The notes beneath the pieces were generated by a model that was given only the letters and a program-made list of their open reading frames with translations, was not told the DNA's origin and searched no databases. A stretch of DNA of 64,000 bases from Maratus speciosus (taxonomy: Eukaryota; Arthropoda; Arachnida; Araneae; Salticidae), in NCBI GenBank assembly GCA_963932465.1, contig OZ010788.1, forward strand, positions 201,006,559-201,070,558, read 5' to 3'. Positions 33,480 through 43,905 of the stretch are shown here, one piece after another (the stretch's first letter is position 1; every line of letters begins with the position of its first letter). The position numbers and the translations under genes were made by a program.

Positions 33480-34210
33480 CTTAATGGCAACGGTTCTTTA
33501 ATTCGAGCGAAACTGCCCCTAATCCGGGGCGAGCAAAAATTTTTGTTTTGCTGGCGCCTCTCCACGAAAAGGGGGATTAAAAAGTAAATTAAAACTTTTC
33601 ACAAGACTCTGGGCCCTAATGTCTGCGAATAGTAGTCTTTCCAGAATCGAGAAAACAAGAACCGCGATCAATCCGGAAAGGAGTGGCTGGGGAAAAAGAA
33701 ATTTTGCCCGGGTATAATCCCTAGGCACCCCTTGAAAAGGCAAGGACGGGGGCATTTTAATTTCGTCATTGGCTTTGCCCCATTGGTGTTCCCTACGTCC
33801 TGGAGAATGTACAGGAGGAAGTAAGGGCGGGGGTGGTGCGAAGAGAAACTTTGCATATTTCTTGGTTTCATGCCTCTACGGAGTTTCCCAAAAGGTTTTA
33901 AGGTCTTTGCGTTTTACAAAGTTTCTTTCTTCAATAATAGATGAACACAATAAATAGTAGAATGGCAAATTCGGCGCTATTTTGCCGCTTAATGGGAAGA
34001 CGGGGCCGCGGAAGGATACGTCCCAGGGGGGCTGTGTTTGGGCGGCCCCTTTTTGGTGACCCAGCGCATGTGCAGCGCCAAGTCCCAAGAGAATGGATTT
34101 AATTAGAAAAGCGGGATGGAGTTTTAGAGAATCAGCATTTTTCTTTTTCTTCCTTTTAAGAAGAAGAAGGGGTGTGGAGAAGGCCTTTGCATCTCACTTG
34201 CTCTTTATTG
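33480..34210. other. GC-richer, apparently single-copy island
   Basis: This stretch stands out from the AT-rich surroundings: GGGCGAGCAAAA, CTGGCGCCTCTCCACG, CGGGGCCGCGGAAGG, CAGCGCATGTGCAGCGCC. Overlapping frames of 60-78 codons occur on both strands with no recognised domain. I see no terminal repeats and no second copy in the window. It could be a regulatory or conserved non-coding element, an exon I cannot recognise, or a promoter. Confidence 0.45.
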
Positions 34211-35205
34211 ACGGTAGTAAGTGTATAACTGCATTAAAACCTTCATCAATAGCGCAAAGCAAAATACCTTAAGGTTCTCTCTGTCGGAATGAGAAACGTC
34301 ACACGTGGGACTTGAAATGCATACATATATATTTTTGGCATTATCCACAGCGGAATTTGTTTTTATTCCTCTTCAATATTTAAATAATATGTATTTTCTC
34401 TGTTCCGGAAATGAAAGAAAAAAAATAAACTACTGAGAGCCTTTTCGTGTAAAAATTTATCAAGAAGAGAATTTGTTCATTAAGATTTTTTTTTTTTCCT
34501 TTATTGAATGAGAAAAATTATCTTTCAAAAAAACGTGAGAGTGAACATTTTAACTAATAAATTTTAATGGCACAATCTGTTAAAAAGATATTAATACGCA
34601 GTCATAAGTAACATTATTCGTTTAAAATGCATGATGGCGCATTAAAAATGTTGTTGTTTTTTTAAGTTGTTATATAATCGAATTGCGGCAATTTATATTT
34701 TATATAATAAATTAATTTTTCATGACAACATATCAAAAAGTATCTGTTCCTAATTTTAATTTATATATGAATTCTTTTTCTTCTTTTCGAAGGTAAATAT
34801 TTAATATTATATTTGATATTAAATTTTTCTCGAATTAATCTTGTTATTAATTCAATTAAAATAAATATAGACGACTTATTACGTAAGTGTATTTACGTAG
34901 TAATTTTTTTTTTTATCATGTAAATGCAGTTAAAAGCTTCAACGACCGAGTCGCACGAGACAGTAAAAAAATTTCTGTAGACCGATTTTAGACTTAGTAA
35001 GTACACTTTTAAAACTGTATTGTATTTTTTTTCATCAAAATCGTGAAAATTTTGCAAAAGACTTCGCTAAAACCATGAAAATGAACATATAAAATAATAT
35101 AAAAATTTGCCGAGTCTCGAGATAATTATTCTAATAGCTATAAAATCTTTTTGTAAGGTATAACACTTTTTTGACGCTCTGAAATTTAACGCTTTTTCGT
35201 GAAAT
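34211..35205. other. AT-rich stretch, nothing identified
   Basis: No open frame or repeat structure that I can support. Confidence 0.45.
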
Positions 35206-35213
35206 TTTTTTAA

Positions 35214-35865
35214 CCCTCTAATGCCCATGATAAAATGTATTCTAGAAATAATCAAAATTAAGAGAGCAAAATTTCACCTTTCTGGTATATGATCTAAATA
35301 TCTGAATAAAAAAATCTACTAAATTGGCAACACTGATGGTAGCATATATGCTTCTACGGACAACAGAGGGTAAAAAAAAGGGCGTTACGAAAGACAGCAA
35401 AATTTCAATCTTTTGGTAGGAATTCGAAATATCTGAATAAGCAAATCTACTAAATTGGTAACACTGATGATGACATATATGCTTCTATGGGTAATAGAGA
35501 GTAAAAGAAAGGTGTTTCGAAAGCCAGCAAAATTTCAATCTCTTGGTATGAATTCGAAATATCTGAATAAGTAAATCTACTAAATGGGCAACACTGTTGG
35601 TAGCATATATGTTTCTGTGGGCAATACAGGGTAATAAAAAAAAGGTTTTTCATAAGACAGCAAAATTTCAATCTTTTGGTATGAATTCGAAATATCTGAA
35701 TAAGCAAATCTACTAAATTGGCAACACTGATGGTAGCATATATGCTTCTATGGGCAATAGAGGGTAAAAAAAAGGCGTTTGAAAGACAGCAAAACTTCAA
35801 TCTTCTGGTATGAATTCGAAATATCTGAATAAGCAAATCTACTGGTGTAATATTACACATTTGTA
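35214..35865 (+). repeat. 131-bp tandem array beginning with a TTAA MITE end
   Basis: Five units are marked by AAATATCTGAATAA at 35296, 35427, 35557, 35690 and 35819. Each unit carries TCTACTAAATTGGCAACACT, then TATATGCTTCTATGGGCAAT and AGAGGGTAAAA. That last word, inverted, reads TTTTACCCTCT.TTGCCCAT and matches the sequence at 35210-35230 (TTAACCCTCTAATGCCCAT), which looks like the end of a piggyBac-like MITE. The 136-codon minus frame is the array translated and is not a gene. Confidence 0.85.
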
Positions 35866-35869
35866 TAAT

Positions 35870-36470
35870 GTAACACTATATCGGTTAAGTTACTCGATAA
35901 AATGAAGGCAGCAAAGCTGCAACCAGTTTTATGGAGTAAAGTACATAATTTTTTACAGTGTATGTTACAGTAGAAAATTGCATTTTTTTCATTTTAGTTA
36001 ATATCTTTAAAGAATGTTGGCTTGAATGCTAATAGGTGAAAGCGCTTCCAAAAAAAAGAGGATCGAACGATAGATACGGGATATAGAATCACTCCACTTG
36101 GTAGCCAACCAAAAATGTCAAAGGCCGAATAACCAGGTGAAAATTCCTTCCACCTCCAGCAAAGCCCTATCCAGGGCAACCGACCCGGTTAGATAACACC
36201 ATATAATTGAAAATAAATACATAAATCAATGTATACAATACAAGCGATAGATACAATAACTCTCGTAGATTTGACCAAAAAAATCATACGAAAAAAAATA
36301 CATTTATTTTGTCCAAAAACCTCTGGAAACTATTGCAGCCGTTTTAAAATGCATTTTTAGTAAAATGATATCAATTCAAAATTAAATGTGACTTTTCAAC
36401 CAGAACTTACATTATTTAGATATAAATATTTCGAAAAAATCCTGCATATTTCACTAGAAAAATACACTGG
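35870..36470. other. Unassigned stretch
   Basis: A moderately GC-rich patch at 36090-36190 (CCTCCAGCAAAGCCCTATCC) is unexplained. The 61-codon minus frame there has no recognised motif. Confidence 0.45.
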
Positions 36471-36474
36471 TGGA

Positions 36475-38008
36475 CAAAACTTAACGACCAAGAAGAAATG
36501 TACACGTAAATGAGAATCTACGTGAATGTGTGGGTCAAGAAGCAAACGGCAGTACTAACAGACTGTTATACAGGATTTAATATAAAAATTTTGATGAAAG
36601 GATGTATACAGGGTATTACCAGTGGTTCTTTTTCTGAAACATGAATATTGTCCGAAAACATGACTGTACAAAGAAAGTAAAATACTCACAATTAATAATC
36701 GTCAGTGCCATATCAATAAGGGATGTAGCCACCGTGTAACATAAGACAACTTTCAACACGGCGTGGCATACTCAGAACAACATGATTCAGTAGCTGTTGA
36801 GGCAAGTTGCCCCATTCCCATTCCTCCTTCACTGCACGGATGAGGGGTTCCTTGATTGTGGGAGGAAATTGTCGAGCATCAATACGTCTCCCCGAGACAT
36901 CCCATACATTTTCAAAGGGATTCAGGTTAGGGAAAAGTGCTGGCCAGTCTATGCGATGGACATCTTCGGCTTCAAGACAATCTTGTACAGATTGTGTGCG
37001 ATGTCAAGCTGTGTTATCGTCCATAAAATGAAACTTTTCGCCAACAGCACCACGAAAAAGTCGAACATATGGAAGCAGGACGCCTTCAATGAACCGTCTA
37101 CTGGTCGTGGACCCTTGGTCAAGCCCTTAGAGATCCGTGCGGCCATTGAACATGATGTCTGCCACACCATGATACTTGAAGTCGCATGTCGATCTCTTTA
37201 TAGAATATTTTCGCGACAGTAAGCATTAACAACCTCGCGCCATATCAGTTTACGCCTACAATCAGACAATAGACTGAATCTACTCTCACCTGAGAAGAGC
37301 ACGGTAGACCAGTCATCATCAGTCCAATTACGATGCATACGGCACCCCTGTAAACGGGCGCTACGTTAGCGTCTCGAGAGTGGGACACACACAACAGGTC
37401 TTCGGGCGTATAGTCCACCCTTTTTCAAACGTCTTACAACAGTTTTCCACGATATTTTAGTTCCTGTGGCAGCACAAAGTTGATTTGTTAATTGACCAGC
37501 TGTGCTGCATCGGTTCCTTTTTGCCGAAATAACAATATAGCGATCTTCTTGGGACGTCGAACTGCTAGGACGACCTCCTCCCGTACACCTAGTACATATT
37601 CCACTCTTTTGAAATGTCACCCATAACCTAGAAACAATGCTGTGCGATATGTTAAATTCACATCAACATCTCTCATTTTGCGTCCTTCTTCCAACTTTCC
37701 GATTATTCTACCACGAGTAATATCATCTAAATGATGCCACAAAGACTTGTTCAATATTTCAATGTTCTAGCTTCATTCCATCTCCTTCAATTTTTGCATC
37801 TAATGACAACTCACAGCACCCGCCGATTTCCTAAAATCTCTTATCTCTGCTGTCACGTGATCGACAAAAGCGGAAGTACAAAATTTGCATAAGTTTCACA
37901 AAGCAGAGTACATCCCGCATTCATGCAAATTTACGCGTGCTGCTGCGGATCTATTTCTAACTGTAATCGTTGAAAACAACAGCGGTCCTTAAGTTTTGTC
38001 CATCAGTG
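36475..38008 (-). mobile_element. Tc1-like DNA transposon, 1.53 kb
   Basis: The ends are CACTGGTGGACAAAACTTAA and the inverse of CACTGATGGACAAAACTTAA. TA lies on both sides (36473-36474, 38009-38010). Length and termini are typical of Tc1. The transposase relic reads on the minus strand. Confidence 0.95.
36800..37800 (-). pseudogene. Tc1-like transposase, disrupted, catalytic Asp lost
   Basis: The N-terminal DNA-binding half begins near 37750 and includes REFNISHSIVSRLW. The second half (37366-37620) reads GGGRPSSSTSQEDRYIVISA with GQLTNQL, ISWKTVVRRLKKGG and RRPVVCVPLSRR, the usual GRP-box plus second HTH of Tc1. The catalytic domain follows with STVLFSGESRFSL near 37290. In the family this is LFSDESRF, so the first catalytic Asp is Gly. 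MVWQTSCSMAA and the segment after it (36949-37170) are the centre of the DDE domain. Frames shift between these blocks. The plus-strand 141-codon frame over the same DNA is only a shadow. Confidence 0.88.
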
Positions 38009-38010
38009 TA

Positions 38011-39690
38011 TGTTACTGTTAATTTTCAAAAAGATCAAGTTGATTGATTGAAAATTGACGGAGTTTGAATGCCCACTTGTTTTTAAAGTGTTTTTCTGAA
38101 AAATATACATTTAAAGTTTTCGTTACTGTTTACTCGCTGTAGTGTGCTGCACTTGTATAGCTCCAAAACTGTCCTTTCAATTTCGGTATCGAGTTTTAAT
38201 TTTAAAAAATGGTATTTTCGTATTCCTAAAGTGTACTTTAAGCGACAAAAATAAATTTGAAAATTTTGAACTGATTAATGTGGTGAAACTTTAGACCATT
38301 CTATAGACAAGCATATAGTTTAATTTGATATAAATTCTATTCAAAAATTGTTTAGTCTTTTCATATTCAGTTTTCGAAATAACAAAAATATATTTTTATC
38401 CATTTTATGAATTTAAAAAAATGAAAACAATAATACTGTGTATCAATTATTTGCTGCTCACTGTTGCTTACATCACGGAATCTGGTCAAATATCTATCTG
38501 TGATAATATTTGCAAAATTTTATGTATCTGGTCTCAGTTGATCCCATTGGACATATTCCACCGCCTCTATATAATGTGTGTCCCAAAACGTCATTAATAT
38601 TTTTAAAAATCATAAAAATAGAAGAAATCAGTACTATTAATTCTAAGAGTTACATACCTGATTAACGAGTTCATTCAACGATAATGACAAGATCAATACA
38701 CTGTTCCAATTAGATTCAAGTTTTTTCAATATCTCACAAGTTGTCACGATGAAAAATTTTCCATGTTTTGTGCTTTTGTGTGCCCTGTAAGTAAACTATA
38801 AGAGCTATATATTTGGTTAAGGAACTCATCCAAGACACTAGCACGACCAATATATTGTCCCAATTACGTTCGAACTGATTTAGTATTTCGAACGTTATTG
38901 TGATGCAAGATTTTATTAGACAGATAGATAGATAGTAAGCGAAGTGGTTGCTACAGATCGTTTTCTAAAGAAATCAACCTAAAAGTTATGTTTCGTTAGA
39001 ATTAGTCCACAAATCGCATTCAATTATAGGGCAATTACACAAAAAATTCTCATTTTGGGGGGGGGGGGGAATAAAATTTATAATATGTTTAATTTAAGAG
39101 TATGATTGGGAAGCTTGATATTTTTATGTTCTATAATAAAATACTAATAAAAAAACATTGTAAATTACTGTTTACAAACTAAGTGAAGTACCATTATTGT
39201 CTTTCTAAAGTCATAATGTTATGCCAGTTACATGTATAAATGCCATTTTTTCTCTTTTCTTGTTCAAAAATTAATTAAACAAGTTATTGTTATAATTCGT
39301 CATTACTTAGTACTGTTGAGAACATTAAATCACTTTTTTTAACGGGATAGTTCTGACAATTTTTACACTTCAATGAAGGCAGAAAAGTTTTTTGTCTATT
39401 TTATGTTATTACATCAGTTACAGAATTTTTTATTGCAATTTTTGGGACTAAAACAGAGATGGAAATAATTTGCAGGTATTTGGGTATTAAGTCCTTGGTA
39501 AGAAATATTTTAAATTGTAAAAATTTGTTCTAGCTTTATTAATAATTTGTCTACACAGTATTGTAAACAAATTTCGACGATCAAGTGTTACGTCAGTTAC
39601 GATGGAATTGACCTATATCAATTTTTTCCAGTCTTATGAATTTTTTAAATGTTGACGAAATTATAGAACACCTGGAATATTAAAAAAGTT
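38011..39690. other. AT-rich stretch, nothing identified
   Basis: A GATA run at ~38918-38935 and a G tract at 39058-39070. No coding signal. Confidence 0.5.
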
Positions 39691-39878
39691 GTACAGTGAA
39701 ATCTCTTCAGTTATATACTCTTATAAGTTGGATACCATCTTAAGCTGGATACTTTTACTGGTAACGAAATGTATCCATAAGATTAATATTATTCCCACCC
39801 TCTATAAGTTGGACACGTCTCGAACTTTGAAGTTGGACACTAAACACCGCCCTGAGTTGGACACTTTCCCCTTATTAA

Positions 39879-40078
39879 CCCTAGAACTACCGGAAATTTT
39901 ACTCAAGTTTTATAAAAACATTCTACACCAGAATTTTTACTTAAAACTATTTAATTTGTTTATTTAACTTATTATTGTCTGATTTATACATTTAGTTTGT
40001 TTTGAAGAAATTTCTGGTTTGAATAAATATTTTGAATGTACATGTCGGGTCCAATGGACCCGTCTGGTAGACGGAAGG
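39879..40078. mobile_element. TTAA-flanked MITE, 200 bp
   Basis: TTAA at 39875-39878 and 40079-40082. The ends are CCCTAGAACTACCGG and, inverted, CCTTCCGTCTACCAGACGG. The interior matches the MITE at 1215-1410. Confidence 0.82.
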
Positions 40079-40479
40079 TTAAAAACATCAGGCATTTTTT
40101 TCTCCGCTATTCAAATATTTCCTCTGTTAAAATTTATTTTTGCTAAAAATAATTACATACATATCGTATCTAAAAATGAATCTTTCCGGTGACAATAAAT
40201 TTAGTCTGTCATATCTTGGAAATCATCTTTCTTTTAGCTAATTGAAAAATTTGCAATTCGAAATACCCAATATAATATGAAAATTGAAGTTTTTTACTTT
40301 TATTTGTTTACTCCATCTGCTTTATCAGATATTTAGAAATTAGAAATTAGAAACAAAACGAACAAGTAATGAATTATAAAAGAAAAAAATTGCAAACAAG
40401 GCGAAATTAACAAAAAGTTAATAAAGTACATAATACAGTGAGTTGACATTGAAGAAAAGAATAAATAACTGAAGGCAAC

Positions 40480-40805
40480 CCGTAAGGCATGGTGACGTCA
40501 CGGCGACGTCGTTGTGAAGTCACACTGTGACTTTGTGACCGTCGATGTGACGTCACGTGACGTCGATGTGACGTCATAGTGACTAGAATGCGAGGTCGTT
40601 ATGGCCGTTTTAGAGGTCGTTTGTGACGTCACATTGTGACCACTCTGTGAAGTCACGGTGTGACAAATTTGTGAAAAGTGTGTCATTTGTGACTATTTTG
40701 GCATTAACTTTGTGACGAACCTGTGACGAAAGCGACAATGCTTTGAAGTCACACTGTGACCAATTTGTGAAATATGTGTCATTTGTGACGAACTTGTCAT
40801 AAACA
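40480..40805 (+). repeat. GTGAC-rich subterminal array, left
   Basis: Dense GTGAC / TGACGTCA words: GGTGACGTCA, GATGTGACGTCA (twice), AGTCACACTGTGAC (twice), TTTGTGACG and others. Several are perfect palindromes (TGACGTCA). The block resembles, in inverse, the block at 45930-46222. Subterminal arrays of short words are common binding platforms for transposases. Confidence 0.75.
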
Positions 40806-40810
40806 CTGTG

Positions 40811-41129
40811 ATTTCAAATGAAAATCAAATTTCAAATTAATTGCTTAAAAGACGCAAATAGTGAAAATGATTCCATGCTGGGACTCGAACCCGGGCCATC
40901 AGTACAGTGCACTGACATTCTACCGACTAAATCACATGGAACGATACCCAGGCTGAAAAATTTCTCACTATTACATGTTGGCAAGGCTACAAACCCAGCA
41001 CAAGATGGAATATTTAGCGTGAGCCACCAACATGATGCAAACACGAAACTTAATTAAATCCAGCATCGATTGAAATTATATTAATACTTGGAAATTTTTC
41101 CAGCGAGAACCATTCGCTTTGCATACAAT
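40811..41129 (-). mobile_element. tRNA-bearing 320-bp unit, minus, start of tandem
   Basis: Reading on the minus strand, the unit runs from GGCGAATGGTTCTCGCTGG through a body with GCGTTTGTAGCCTTGCC-like sequence, a tRNA-like part (40869-40942) and an AATTTGATTTTCATTTGAAA tail. The next unit starts right after it at 41130 with the same tail word, 319 bp away. Only the tail of that second unit is present before the orientation flips near 41170. Confidence 0.8.
40869..40942 (-). ncRNA. tRNA-like segment
   Basis: 74 nt on the minus strand. Acceptor GTTCCAT/ATGGAAT, B box GGTTCGAGTCC, anticodon stem TCAGT/ACTGA around a loop GCACTGT. The A box has GATTTAGTCGG. Not a functional tRNA (position 33 is C). 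Confidence 0.72.
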
Positions 41130-41180
41130 ATTTCAAATGAAAATCAAATTTCAAATTAATTGCTTAAAAGTCAATTTTAA

Positions 41181-41575
41181 TTTGAAATGTTGTATGCAAG
41201 GCGAATGTTTCTCCCTGGAAAAATTTCCAATTATTAATATGGTTTCAATCGATGCTGGATTTAATTAAGTTTCGTGTTTACCCCATGTCGGTGGCTCACG
41301 ATAAATATTCCATCTTGTGCTGCGTTTGTAGCCTTGCCAACATGTAATAGTGAGAAATTTTACAGGCTGGGCGTCGTTCCATGTGGTTTAGTCGGTAGAA
41401 TGTCAGTGTGCTATACTGATGGCCCGGGTTCGAGTCCCGGCATGGAATCTTTTTCACTCCTTTGCGCCTTTTAAGCAATTAATTTGATATTTGATTTTCA
41501 TTTGAAATATTGTATATAAGGCGAATGATTCTCTCTGGAAAAATTTCTAAGTATTAATACAGCGATGAATTTTAA
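41181..41575 (+). mobile_element. tRNA-bearing 320-bp unit, plus, with start of next unit
   Basis: GCGAATGTTTCTCCCTGGAA at 41201 recurs as GCGAATGATTCTCTCTGGAA at 41521, exactly 320 bp later, followed by AAATTTC.AA.TATTAATA in both. The unit is thus head-to-tail with the beginning of another. It contains the tRNA-like part at 41376-41449 and a tail CCTTTGCGCCTTTTAAGCAA. The frames at 41274-41474 and 41296-41478 are by-products. Confidence 0.85.
41376..41449 (+). ncRNA. tRNA-like segment, anticodon-like GCT
   Basis: 74 nt. Acceptor GTTCCAT/ATGGAAT, A-box region TGGTTTAGTCGG, B box GGTTCGAGTCC, anticodon stem TCAGT/ACTGA with loop GTGCTAT (U33 present, anticodon position GCU). It is followed by TTTTT. 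It lacks the long variable arm of a real serine tRNA and lies within a repeat unit, so I call it tRNA-derived. Confidence 0.78.
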
Positions 41576-42084
41576 AATAAACTTTTGCTGTAAATATAAA
41601 ACCTTATTTTTTTACCGTACTTTTTAGCAAAATATCGCTATTTTGGAGTCCTATTCTTCTAAAACATTTTAAATTTTTCCACTTAAAAAACAATGCTTAT
41701 CAACTGCCATATTTTTTTATTAAGTTCTATGCTTGATATTGAGTTCAAGCTTGATATTTAGAATGTGTAAGTTTTTTTAATTTGTTGTTATTAGTCATTG
41801 CTTTATTAAATATGAACATGGAGACTAACGGATATTAATACAACTATTATTTATAGAGCGGCATGATAAGCGATATTTATTTAAATTTTTTATTCCCGTG
41901 TATATTGTATTTTGTGAATATGAGCTAAATAGATTTGGTATGTTTTATAGGAAAAGACTGATCTAGGAAATAGAAAAAAAAAAAACGATTAAGAAAAATC
42001 ATGCGTTAAGCATAGATTATAAAATACTTTCCAACACTTTCTGAATGCTTTAACAAGACATCGTAATTTAGGGAAATGACGTAA

Positions 42085-43905
42085 ATAAGATAACTAAGTA
42101 AACATTTCAGAAAACGCATAAAACATTTGAAAAACTGATTTCAACAGTTACCGTCCATAGCCAAATATGTTTTCCAATTCTTTTGAACAGCCCTGTATTT
42201 GATCTGTAGGTTGATACACTGAAAAAAAAAATGAAGTACTCAAAAATGAGTAATCCGACGTACTCATATCGAATTGAATATTTTTGGATCAAAAATGAAC
42301 CTATGCTTTCTCTATTTTGAAACATCACATGTTATAAAACCCAAACAAACGAATAGTTTTGTACCCTGTAATGGTTCATTTCATTTATAGCGGCATAGCG
42401 GCATAAATGATGTTTATTAATGTAAATATTAAATTATGCACAGCATTTTAAAAATAATTTAAAAGTACTTGGCAATAATGCTCTTGTCATAAAAATATTC
42501 GATTTGAGTATCTTGCTAAGAATTTTGCTGTTTTTCTTAATAAATAATCAATTAAACATTTCTTGTTAAGAACTTTGAACGGGAAATAAATGTCAGTACA
42601 TTTTTACTTTAAATTTTAGGTTTTTTGTTTTTTTTTTTTGGGGGGGGGGAGTGCATAACGATTCATATTTCATCACAACCATGGAATAAAAAATGAATAC
42701 ATGTGTTTCTCAACTTTGAGTACATTTGGATCGGAGCTATTTTGAGTATGTGACGCATTTAAAATTGGGTACTTCTTACTCAATTTTGAGTACCCATTTT
42801 TTAAGTGTATATATACTATATAATGGGAAAATTTAGTTTAGCAAGAAAACGCCTAACAGGTTGAAATTCTTTTTCAGCAATTTATACTAATGTAAGGAAA
42901 GATACTTGAATACTTTTGTACAACCCTGTAGTTTACCTAGAATCTTTATTACACGCTACTATTTAGTTAAAATTTAATTCAAACTAAGACACTCTTAAAA
43001 CTGCTGAAATCACATTTCCAGAAATTATCATTTATAGACGGCCTTGTATCCATTTCCTTGCGTGACCCTGTGTATCATTTTATCCATATTCTACAAACAT
43101 TTATTGGTAAATTAAATGCAGTTCAGCGAAAAAAAAACATAACTCATTTAAAAACCACCTTTAAGCAATTTGCGCCCATACCCAGTAATCCTTACGAATA
43201 CTTTTGTGTAGCCTTGTATAGGAATTATAGCATTTATATACACGATACTATGCATAAATATAGTGAATCATAAAAGCGCATATCATAATTAAAAATACAT
43301 TTCCAGCAAACATCGCTAATGAACAGTACTTTGGATACAATATAGTATCTGAAATATTTTGAGTGTCCCTGTAAATGCTATATACGTATTATTCGTATTA
43401 TAAATGAAATAATTTATAGTATGTAAACCTAAGCGACATACATCAATTTCATTATATATGAAATAGATTAACATAATTAAAGTATGCTGCAAACAATTCC
43501 CTCCACCCCTATATCATTATGTATTTGAATTCCCTTTTTAGCCCTGTAAATGAACAATAGCTATTCTGTGCATCGCATAGTCAACAGAATGCACATTTTA
43601 GTGCCCTTCATAAATGCATATAAATTTTATTATGTTTGAAAGCGTGCGTAAAATCATTAAAAATCATTTGAAACGATTTTTTTCCATAGGCCGTAATGTA
43701 ACGGAAAACTTTTGGCTGGCCCTGTAAATGAACAAAGCATGCTACAAACTTCATTACAAATAGGTACCGTGCTATAGTAAACGTCAATAACATCCAAAAA
43801 TTTCAGGGCAATCCGAGTATATTTTCGGGAGTTAGAGTGCGGACAGACTGCTAGACGCAGAGACAAACCTAAGTCATAAGCACTTTTCAACTTATGTCCT
43901 TATGT
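42085..43905 (+). repeat. Degenerate ~150-175-bp tandem array ending in a hairpin
   Basis: Units are marked by ACTTTTG..(C)AGCCCTGTA-type words at about 42190, 42928, 43064, 43213, 43371, 43545 and 43724. A TA MITE (42217-42807) splits the array after the first. At the right edge come GGACAGACTGCTAGACGCAG and a hairpin TAAGTCATAAG-cacttttcaa-CTTATGTCCTTA (43872-43905). This matches the right end of the hairpin/array class, but I did not find the corresponding left end. Confidence 0.65.
42217..42807. mobile_element. TA-flanked MITE, 591 bp
   Basis: The ends are CACTGAAAAAAAAAATGAAG-TACTCAAAA and, inverted, CACTTAAAAAATGGGTACTCAAAA. TA is on both sides (42215-42216, 42808-42809). Repeated TACTCAAAATTGAGTA-like words lie inside each arm. 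The poly-G run at 42641-42649 is internal. Confidence 0.85.

Noticed and set aside
35450..35860. 136-codon minus-strand frame with internal protein repeats
   Set aside because: It is the translation of the 131-bp tandem array.
36797..37222. 141-codon plus-strand frame
   Set aside because: It is the antisense shadow of the Tc1 transposase relic on the minus strand.
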